Below, in pieces: positions 13,854 to 19,181 of a stretch of DNA of 19,181 bases. Below the pieces are notes generated by a model, which saw nothing but the letters and a program-made list of their open reading frames with translations, ran no database searches and had not been told where the DNA came from. Both the position numbers and the translations under genes were made by a program. The stretch spans positions 1 to 19,181 of the forward strand of contig JAEDJR010000016.1 in assembly GCA_016296235.1 (NCBI GenBank), read 5' to 3'. This DNA is from Oscillospiraceae bacterium (GTDB lineage: Bacteria; Bacillota; Clostridia; Oscillospirales; Oscillospiraceae). Every line of letters starts with the position of its first letter. Position 1 is the stretch's first letter.

Positions 13854-14630
13854 TTACAGAGCGGGCTGGTTGGCAGCTTCGATGATCTTGACGAACTTCT
13901 CGGGAACCAGGGAAGCGCCGCCGATGAGGCCGCCGTCGATATCGGGCTGGGCCAGCAGCTCAAAGGCGTTCTTGTCGTTCATGGAACCGCCGTACAGGAT
14001 GGAGGTAGCCCGGGCGATCTTGGCGCCGAAGAGCTTGCGGATGACGGTGCGGATGTGCTCGCAGACCTCCTCGGCCTGCTCGGGAGTGGCGGTCTTGCCG
14101 GTGCCGATGGCCCAGATGGGCTCATAGGCGATGACGATCTTGCGGATCTTGTCCTCCGCAACGCCGTTCAGGCCGGCCTTGATCTGCATGGTGATCCACT
14201 CTTCCGTGATGCCGGTCTCCCGCTGCTCCAGGCTCTCGCCCACGCACATGATGGGGATCAGATCGGCAGCCAGGGCAGCCTTGACCTTGGCGTTGACGTC
14301 GGCGTCGGTCTCGCCCATGGCGCGGCGCTCGGAGTGGCCGATGATGACGTACTTGCAGCCGGCGTCCACCAGCATGTTGGTGGCAATCTCACCGGTATAA
14401 GCGCCGGAGGCGTTGGCGTTGCAGTTCTCGGCGCCGATACCCACGCGGGTCTCACGCATGGCGCGGACAGCGGCGGGAATGCAGACGGCGGGAACGCAGA
14501 TGGCCACGTCGCACCAGCGGCCCTTGGGCATGATGCTCTTGAACTCGGCCATGAACTCCTTGGTCTCGGAGGGAGTCTTGTTCATCTTCCAGTTGGCGGC
14601 AATAACGGTCTTGCGGTACTTTCTGTTCAT
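13854..14630 (-). CDS. tpiA: Triosephosphate isomerase
   Basis: A 258-residue cytoplasmic glycolytic enzyme of normal length that interconverts dihydroxyacetone phosphate and glyceraldehyde 3-phosphate. Visible catalytic motifs are AANWKMN with K15, IIGHSERR with H99, and AYEPIWAIGTGKTAT with base E170 and the mobile loop 6. The phosphate-binding end ILYGGSM...DGGLIGGAS is intact. A small oddity is GAENCNANASGAYTGE, where many homologues have GAQN...GAYTGE with a Trp between. It is the last gene of the operon; its ribosome site is AGGAG about 10 bases upstream of the ATG. Confidence 0.98.
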   Translation of the reverse strand: MNRKYRKTVIAANWKMNKTPSETKEFMAEFKSIMPKGRWCDVAICVPAVCIPAAVRAMRETRVGIGAENCNANASGAYTGEIATNMLVDAGCKYVIIGHSERRAMGETDADVNAKVKAALAADLIPIMCVGESLEQRETGITEEWITMQIKAGLNGVAEDKIRKIVIAYEPIWAIGTGKTATPEQAEEVCEHIRTVIRKLFGAKIARATSILYGGSMNDKNAFELLAQPDIDGGLIGGASLVPEKFVKIIEAANQPAL

Positions 14631-14684
14631 TCTGTTCAGTCTCCTAAAAAATCAGCAATGTATGGTTTGGTGGAACGATGGATC

Positions 14685-15884
14685 TTATTTGTCTTCCAGG
14701 CAGGCGATGCCGGGCAGCTCCAGGCCTTCCAGGAACTCCAGGGAAGCGCCGCCGCCGGTGGAGATGTGGGTGATCTTGTCGGCAAAGCCCAGCTGCTCGC
14801 AGGCAGCCGCGGAGTCGCCGCCGCCCACGATGGTGATGGCGTCGGACTCGGCCAGAGCCTCAGCCACGGCGATGGTGCCCTTGGCCAGGGTGGGGTTCTC
14901 AAACACGCCCATGGGGCCGTTCCAGACCACGGTCTTGGCGGTCTTGGCAGCCTCGGCGAAGAGCTTGCGGGTCTGCTCGCCGATGTCCAGGCCTTCCTTG
15001 TCGGCGGGGATGGCGTCGGCGGCCACGGTCATGACGTCGATGGGGCCGTCAATGGGGTTGGGGAAGGAGTCGGCCACCACGGTGTCCACGGGCAGCAGCA
15101 GCTTGACGCCCTTGGCTTCGGCCTTGGCCATCATTTCCTTGCAGTAGTCGATCTTCTCGGTGTCCAGCAGGGACTTGCCAACGGAGTAGCCCTTGGCAGC
15201 CAGGAAGGTGTAGGCCATGCCGCCGCCGATAATCAGGGTGTCAACCTTCTCCAGCAGGTTGTTGATAACATTGAGCTTGTCGGAGACCTTGGCGCCGCCC
15301 AGGATGGCGACGAAGGGGCGCTCGGGATCGGCCAGGGCCTTGCCCATGATGCCGATTTCCTTCTGAATCAGATAGCCGCAGACGGCGGGCAGATAGTCGG
15401 CCACACCGGCGGTGGAGGAGTGGGCGCGGTGGGCGGTGCCGAAGGCATCGTTCACAAACACGTCGGCCAGGGAAGCGAGCTTCTTGCTCAGCTCGGGATC
15501 GTTCTTGGTCTCGCCCTTCTCAAAGCGGGTGTTCTCCAGGAGCATGACCTGGCCGTTCTCCAGGGCGGCGGCCTTGGCCTGGGCGTCCTCACCGGCCACG
15601 TCCTTGGCCATGACGACGGTCTGGCCCAGCAGCTCGGACAGACGGTCAGCCACCACCTGCAGGCTCAGCTCGGGCTTGTACTCGCCCTTGGGCTTGCCCA
15701 TGTGGGAGCACAGGATGACCTTCGCGCCCTGGTTCACCAGGTACTGGATGGTGGGCAGTGCGGCCACGATGCGCTTGTCGCTGGTGATGACGCCGCCCTT
15801 GATGGGCACATTGAAGTCGCAGCGGCACAGGACCCGCTTGCCGGTGACGGCAATATCTTCCACGGATTTCTTGTTGTAGTTCAT
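14685..15884 (-). CDS. pgk: Phosphoglycerate kinase
   Basis: A 399-residue two-domain enzyme making ATP from 1,3-bisphosphoglycerate in glycolysis. Landmarks are the signature RVLCRCDFNVP (17-27), SHMGKPKG (60-67), LLENTRF (115-121), NDAFGTAHRAHSS (145-157), GAKVSDK (197-203), VWNGPMGVFE (320-329) and the nucleotide-binding GGGDSAAA (354-361). A reading from a TTG at 15902 would begin inside the ribosome site; the ATG at 15884, with GGAGG 9 bases upstream, is the real start. It lies 23 bases after trmL and 54 before tpiA. Confidence 0.98.
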   Translation of the reverse strand: MNYNKKSVEDIAVTGKRVLCRCDFNVPIKGGVITSDKRIVAALPTIQYLVNQGAKVILCSHMGKPKGEYKPELSLQVVADRLSELLGQTVVMAKDVAGEDAQAKAAALENGQVMLLENTRFEKGETKNDPELSKKLASLADVFVNDAFGTAHRAHSSTAGVADYLPAVCGYLIQKEIGIMGKALADPERPFVAILGGAKVSDKLNVINNLLEKVDTLIIGGGMAYTFLAAKGYSVGKSLLDTEKIDYCKEMMAKAEAKGVKLLLPVDTVVADSFPNPIDGPIDVMTVAADAIPADKEGLDIGEQTRKLFAEAAKTAKTVVWNGPMGVFENPTLAKGTIAVAEALAESDAITIVGGGDSAAACEQLGFADKITHISTGGGASLEFLEGLELPGIACLEDK

Positions 15885-15907
15885 ACGATGGTACCTCCTC
15901 AACGTTC

Positions 15908-16408
15908 CTAGGGTTCCTTATTTTGCCAGGTTGTCATGGCGCCATACTCCCGCAGATGGGGAAACGCCTGCTGCCGCAGGGCCTCAAAGGCCACCACGGC
16001 CACGGAATTGCTCAGGTTCAGACTTCTTGCCTCACTTCGGATGGGAATCCGAAGGCAGCGGTCATAGTGCTTTGCCAAAAGTTCCTCCGGCAGTCCTTTG
16101 GTCTCCTTGCCGAACAGCAGCCAGCAATCGGGAGAGAACCGGGCCTCCGTATAGGCTCTGGGCGCCTTGGTGGTCAGGAGCCAGAGATCCTCCGCTCCTG
16201 TTTGAGCAAAAAAAGCGCCCAGGTTTTCATAGACCCGAACATCCACCAGATGCCAGTAATCCAGCCCGGCACGCTTCACTGCTTTATCGGAAATATCGAA
16301 GCCCAGGGGCTTGATGAGATGCAGCACAGCGCCTGTGGCCGCGCAGGTCCGGGCAATGTTGCCCGTGTTGGCCGGGATCTCCGGCTCCACCAGAACAATA
16401 TTCAGCAT
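15908..16408 (-). CDS. trmL: tRNA (cytidine/uridine-34 2'-O)-methyltransferase TrmL
   Basis: A 166-residue SPOUT-fold methyltransferase that methylates the ribose of the wobble base in certain leucine tRNAs using S-adenosylmethionine. Motifs are EPEIPANTGNIART (8-21), LLFGKETKGLPEELL (97-111) and the trefoil-knot segment IPIRSEARSLNLSNSVAV (121-138). Length is normal for TrmL. A longer reading to 16507 would pass through the promoter; the start at MLNIVLVEPE is standard, although its ribosome site (AAAGG) is somewhat far. It heads the operon with pgk and tpiA, with no obvious functional link. Confidence 0.94.
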   Translation of the reverse strand: MLNIVLVEPEIPANTGNIARTCAATGAVLHLIKPLGFDISDKAVKRAGLDYWHLVDVRVYENLGAFFAQTGAEDLWLLTTKAPRAYTEARFSPDCWLLFGKETKGLPEELLAKHYDRCLRIPIRSEARSLNLSNSVAVVAFEALRQQAFPHLREYGAMTTWQNKEP

Positions 16409-16437
16409 AGCTATTCGCGCCTTTCTTTCCTTTGGAT

Positions 16438-16466
16438 ATTTTAGGCCAAAAAACGCAGAATTGCAA
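16438..16466 (-). promoter_or_regulatory. Promoter of the trmL-pgk-tpiA operon
   Basis: TTGCAA (16466-16461), a 17-base spacer and TAAAAT (16443-16438). The predicted start is about 23 bases before the trmL start codon. The -35 matches four of six consensus bases. Confidence 0.6.
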
Positions 16467-16579
16467 CCATTTTTTCCGAGTTTATGCAATTTATCGGTTG
16501 TTTCCAATAGGACTGGCTTCCCTGCGGTCTTTTTTTGTGAGTATTACCGAAAAAGTGGGAGAACCGGTGTGCAGCAGGC

Positions 16580-16622
16580 AAAAAAGCCGCGGTTCAGGGC
16601 AGCAGCGCGTCCCTGAGCCGGC
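16580..16622 (-). terminator. Likely terminator overlapping the end of the flavodoxin-like gene
   Basis: On the minus strand, GCCG-GC-TCAGGG pairs with CCCTGA-ACCG-CGGC (stems of 4 and 6 bp around an internal loop), followed by TTTTTT at 16585-16580. The left half lies within the last codons of the gene. Confidence 0.5.
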
Positions 16623-17613
16623 GGGCGAAGCGTTCCGTTTCCGCTGCAGCGCCGGGGGCCTTCATGGCGTCGCCGGGATCGTGGGCCGTCTGCAGCAGGC
16701 AAAAATCCGGCGGCAGAATGCAGCCCCGGTTGAGGCTCATGGCGCCCAGCAGCTGCCGGGCCACGATGTCGCCGCCGGAATAGCCGGAGACCACCACCGC
16801 CGCCAGATAGGTGTCCCGCAGCTCCTGCTGCACCACCAGACTGGTCATGCGGTTAATGAGCGCCATGAGGTTGGCGCTGAGGGCGTCGTTGTAGTTGGGG
16901 CACAAAAACAGCAGCAGGTCGGCCTCCCGGATGGCGGGCAGCACCTCCTGGGCCACCACGCCGCCGTAAAAGCAGGTGTTGTTCTGGGCGAAGTGGAGAC
17001 AGGCATGGTAGCCGCAGCCCCGGCAGTCGTAGACCGTGCCGTTGAGCAGCTGCAGCTCCCGGATCTCGCAGCAGTCCTCCAATTGGGCGCACACCGCCCG
17101 GCCCAGGGCCAGGGTGTTGGAGCGCTTCTGATCCGAGGCGTGGAGCATCAGCACCTTTGGCCGGCGGAACCGGGGCTGCCGGAAGGCTTCCAGCCGCCGG
17201 GCCAGCTCCCGCACCCGCAGAAAGTAGGTTTCCTCCCGGGAAAGGCCCAGGTTTCTGGCCTGGATATGCTGGTTATAGAGGGAGCCGGTGGCCTCCACCA
17301 GGGGGCGGCCCGGGAAGCCGCAGCCCGCCAGATTGGCCGCCAGCACCAGCTCCTGCGCAGCGGCCTTGGTGTACAGTTCTGTAGTTCCGTCCACCACCAC
17401 GCAGGCAGTGCAGCCGCGCAGACAGTCCGGTTCCTGCCGCAGGCGGCGCAGGAAGGCGTAGTATTCCGGGCAGGGCCCCGCTTCGTCCACGGCCACGGCA
17501 AAGAGAATCCGGCGGTTTTGCAGATTGGAATCCGGCGGTGCCGGTTCCAGCTCCAGTCCTGAAAGGGCCCGCTCCAGCCGGGGATTCGTTTCAAATTGAA
17601 CCAGTGAAAGCAT
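16594..17613 (-). CDS. Flavodoxin-like / NAD(P)H-dependent FMN reductase family protein with extra N-terminal domain
   Basis: A 339-residue protein in two parts. Residues about 150-339 look like a flavodoxin-like NAD(P)H:FMN reductase domain: PKVLMLHASDQKRSNT (phosphate-binding loop), a cysteine cluster CRGCGYHAC at 197-205 with C214 further on, READLLLFLCPNYNDALSA and VSGYSGGD. Residues 1-150 form a separate region with AVDEAGPCPEYY, CLRGCTACVVVDG and AGCGFPGRPLVEATGSLYN, which I cannot assign. The start is the ATG at 17613 with GGAGG 5 bases upstream; a GTG at 17625 overlaps that site. It follows the dehydrogenase-like gene by 30 bases and is presumably co-expressed with it. A redox role is likely; the substrate is unknown. 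Confidence 0.75.
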   Translation of the reverse strand: MLSLVQFETNPRLERALSGLELEPAPPDSNLQNRRILFAVAVDEAGPCPEYYAFLRRLRQEPDCLRGCTACVVVDGTTELYTKAAAQELVLAANLAGCGFPGRPLVEATGSLYNQHIQARNLGLSREETYFLRVRELARRLEAFRQPRFRRPKVLMLHASDQKRSNTLALGRAVCAQLEDCCEIRELQLLNGTVYDCRGCGYHACLHFAQNNTCFYGGVVAQEVLPAIREADLLLFLCPNYNDALSANLMALINRMTSLVVQQELRDTYLAAVVVSGYSGGDIVARQLLGAMSLNRGCILPPDFCLLQTAHDPGDAMKAPGAAAETERFARRLRDALLP

Positions 17614-17643
17614 AGTCTCCTCCACGTCCCCCGCACGAGGGCC

Positions 17644-18861
17644 CTATTCCGCCGTCAAGTCTCTGTAGGCCCGCTCCAGCCGTTCGAACAGCTCCGGGCA
17701 GATGGGCTCCCGGAGGGTTTCCAGGCCGTTTTTCGTAAACCGGCTGCGGCAGCCGAAATAGGCTGCGCCCAGGGGGACGGCGCCGTAGTGATAATCTCCC
17801 CGCAGCAGCTGCAGGACAGACAGGGCCGCAGAGCTGATGCCCGGGGCGATGTAGGGCTTGAAGCCCAGCTCCCGCACCCGCAGGTTGGCCTCCCGGGTCA
17901 GGCAGGTCAGCCTGTCCGAAAGCTCCGGATCGTAGCCCTCGCCGGGGCAGTTGGCCGCCACCAGGCCCTGGCCGTGGGGACCGTAGACCCGGATGGCATC
18001 GGGATCCAGGTTCAGCTCCGGCGCGTAGTACCTGGCCCGGGCTGCCATAACGCCCAGGCCGAAGCCCTGCACCTGCTCCGGCAGCAGACCCTGCCAGTCA
18101 AAATGCCCGGCCTCTCCCCGGTTGGATTCCAGGTATACCGCCCGGGCCAGCAGATCCACCGGGTCGGAAATCTGGCAGAACAGCCCCTGGAAGTGAGCTG
18201 CCCGGGCCAGGCGGGCATAGGCGGCAATCATGGCGCGGTTGGCCTCGTACTGGGCCATGCGCACGTCCGTCACCTGATCTCCCACCGTCGGGACGCCCCG
18301 GGACGCCGTGAACAGGAACAGGTCGCAGTCAAACAGCTGCTCTTCCCGGCAGACGGTCACCACCGGCCGGGGCTCCCCCATGGGCAGCACCTGGTTCAGT
18401 TCCATGGCATAGCGGCGGCATTGGGCCTCGTTGAAGTCAAAAATCCGGATCTCCCCGATTTCCCGGCCCAGGAGCTTCAGGGCCGTCAGCACCGTGCCGC
18501 CCACATCGCCCAGGCCCACCAGGGTCAGGGTTTTCCGCTCCGGCCGGGGGCGGAACCAGTGGGCCGCGAACTCAAAGCCGCCGGGGAACGCGGTGTTGAG
18601 CACCGATGCGCCGTGGGCCCGGACGAATTCCGCCAGCTCCCGGTGACCGCCGGCCCCGGGCCGGGGCAGCAGGGCGGCGGGGCCCTCCGGTTCCTCCAGC
18701 TGGCTCAGGTCGGAGATAGCCCAGAAGCCCCGGCTGCGGACCGGATCCCGGCGAACCGTGATGACCAGGGGCTCCGACGGCCCGGACGCCGCCTTGGCGC
18801 CCGCCGGAACTGCGCCGCCCAGGGATATATAACAAATGCCGTTGTGAATGCGATATTCCAT
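17644..18861 (-). CDS. Lactate/malate dehydrogenase superfamily protein with unusual N-terminal region
   Basis: A 405-residue protein, longer than the roughly 310-330 of classical enzymes. Residues 1-105 match no domain I know. Then comes a Rossmann fold with LTLVGLGDVGG (G116, G118, G121), acidic D142 in IFDFNEAQ for the NAD ribose, ISDPVDLLA (231-239; compare NPVD in lactate dehydrogenase) and GPHGQ with presumed catalytic H296. An Arg-rich helix, VMAARARYYAPELN, precedes it. The family oxidises or reduces 2-hydroxy/2-oxo acids. The classical substrate-loop motif is not obvious, so the substrate cannot be predicted. A reading to 19077 would translate dispersed-repeat DNA; the ATG at 18861, with AAAGGAG 8 bases upstream, is the real start. 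It is the first gene of a pair with the flavodoxin-like protein. Confidence 0.8.
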   Translation of the reverse strand: MEYRIHNGICYISLGGAVPAGAKAASGPSEPLVITVRRDPVRSRGFWAISDLSQLEEPEGPAALLPRPGAGGHRELAEFVRAHGASVLNTAFPGGFEFAAHWFRPRPERKTLTLVGLGDVGGTVLTALKLLGREIGEIRIFDFNEAQCRRYAMELNQVLPMGEPRPVVTVCREEQLFDCDLFLFTASRGVPTVGDQVTDVRMAQYEANRAMIAAYARLARAAHFQGLFCQISDPVDLLARAVYLESNRGEAGHFDWQGLLPEQVQGFGLGVMAARARYYAPELNLDPDAIRVYGPHGQGLVAANCPGEGYDPELSDRLTCLTREANLRVRELGFKPYIAPGISSAALSVLQLLRGDYHYGAVPLGAAYFGCRSRFTKNGLETLREPICPELFERLERAYRDLTAE

Positions 18862-18898
18862 GGAAAAGGCTCCTTTCTCAAATTCTGTGTCGGGGGAC

Positions 18899-18931
18899 GG
18901 ATTGCCGCGTCGCTTCGCTCCTCGCAATGAC
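18899..18931. repeat. Dispersed palindromic repeat (GCGAGGAGCGAAGCGACGCGGC type)
   Basis: A 33-bp unit whose reverse complement begins GTCATTGCGAGGAGCGAAGC and ends in CGGCAATCC. It has ATTGC/GCAAT ends and a CGCTTCG core. This is a widespread intergenic repeat in Firmicutes and other phyla, often mistranslated as CHCEERSDAAI or SLRGAKRRGNP. It lies 37 bases upstream of the dehydrogenase-like start. Confidence 0.85.
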
Positions 18932-18956
18932 ACGCGTTTTGAATGCAGCACGGTGA
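18924..18956. repeat. Direct repeat copy 1 flanking a small element
   Basis: GCAATGACACGCGTTTTGAA continues to GCACGGTGA and recurs at 19079-19112 with one indel and one or two mismatches. The copies flank about 122 bp. The first copy overlaps the end of the dispersed palindromic repeat. Confidence 0.8.
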
Positions 18957-18971
18957 ACGAAACGTACTTTT

Positions 18972-19059
18972 GTAGGGCACGACCACTGGGCGTGCCGCTT
19001 GCAGGCAGCTGCGTTTTTTTACCAACTGCCAAACGGCGCGCCGGGTCGTCGCGCCCTAC
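18972..19059. repeat. MITE-like inverted-repeat element
   Basis: The left end GTAGGGCACGACC and right end GGTCGTCGCGCCCTAC are near-perfect inverted repeats about 88 bp apart end to end. A third related end, GCCGCCCCTAC, is at 19119-19129. The interior has no open frame of interest and includes a GCAGGCAGCTGC palindrome-like stretch and a T7 run. Size and ends suggest a non-autonomous mobile repeat. Confidence 0.6.
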
Positions 19060-19078
19060 GGGCTTCTGCTGTTCCACA

Positions 19079-19112
19079 GCAATGACACGCGTTTATGAAT
19101 GCATCACGGTGA
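19079..19112. repeat. Direct repeat copy 2
   Basis: The second copy of the roughly 33-bp repeat beginning GCAATGACACGCGTTT, 155 bp from the first. It runs into GTGATAGCCGCCCCTAC, another inverted-repeat-like end. Confidence 0.8.
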
Positions 19113-19143
19113 GTGATAGCCGCCCCTACGCCCTCTTTTTCGG

Positions 19144-19181
19144 TCACTCCGTTTCCGTCCGCAGCAGGAGGGTCAGATCCT
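19144..19181 (-). CDS. Possible C-terminal end of another gene (partial)
   Basis: One minus-strand frame from the right edge reads DLTLLLRTETE and then a stop at 19146-19144. The composition resembles the neighbouring genes and there is no other explanation for this segment. Twelve codons are too few to prove coding or suggest a function. Confidence 0.3.
   Translation of the reverse strand, partial: DLTLLLRTETE

Noticed and set aside
13833..15911. A 692-codon open frame on the plus strand opposite pgk and tpiA
   Set aside because: It is the antisense shadow of two certain glycolytic genes. Its translation is low-complexity (Gly, Ala, Asp, Leu, His rich) and reflects GC-rich third positions, with no motif or ribosome site.
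18862..19077. A 72-residue N-terminal extension of the dehydrogenase-like protein
   Set aside because: It translates dispersed-repeat DNA (SLRGAKRRGNP), and a good ribosome site sits just before the ATG at 18861.
18899..19112. Repeated ~33-bp units considered as a CRISPR array
   Set aside because: There are only two copies, imperfect, with a 122-bp gap and no cas genes; they are dispersed repeats.

Overview
The window is about 19 kb of GC-rich DNA with Firmicutes-type expression signals: AGGAGG-type ribosome sites, TTGACA/TATAAT-type promoters, U-tailed terminators, a lipoprotein sugar-binding protein and an ECF transporter. This mix, plus the dispersed repeats at the right end, suggests a gut member of the Clostridia, probably Oscillospirales. 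That placement is inferred from gene content; no rRNA or tRNA is present. Every gene except one AraC-type regulator (6064-6939) lies on the minus strand, so the operons read right to left.

Region 1 (1-6939) is a raffinose/melibiose-type (msm-like) locus. A binding lipoprotein, two CUT1 permeases, a GH36 alpha-galactosidase and the start of a GH13 amylosucrase-like enzyme form one minus-strand operon. A divergent AraC-family activator faces it. The transport ATPase is absent, as is common for msm-type systems that borrow a shared MsmK-like ATPase. The expected flow is uptake of an alpha-galactoside, removal of galactose, then use of the sucrose moiety by the GH13 enzyme.

Region 2 (6972-12349) is the least familiar part: a five-gene operon of opine/octopine dehydrogenase-like enzyme, ECF S-component, EcfT, a fused double ECF ATPase, and a HutC-type GntR regulator. 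It has a near-consensus promoter with a TTG-N-CTAG-N-CAA palindrome just downstream of the predicted start site, a structured leader, several strong intra-operon hairpins and a terminator after the regulator. It looks like a self-regulated system for importing and metabolising one small molecule, substrate unknown.

Region 3 (12503-13783) is a single CDF metal exporter gene. Its leader contains a clear NiCo (czcD) riboswitch, an intrinsic terminator that competes with the aptamer, and an extra hairpin that can cover the start codon. This points to Co2+/Ni2+ (possibly Fe2+) efflux.

Region 4 (13804-16466) is a trmL-pgk-tpiA operon: a tRNA wobble methyltransferase followed by two glycolytic enzymes.

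Region 5 (16580-18861) is a two-gene unit: a lactate/malate dehydrogenase-superfamily protein with an unfamiliar N-terminal region, and a two-part flavodoxin-like protein with a cysteine cluster. Upstream (18862-19181) lies a nest of dispersed repeats, with what may be the last codons of another minus-strand gene at the right edge.
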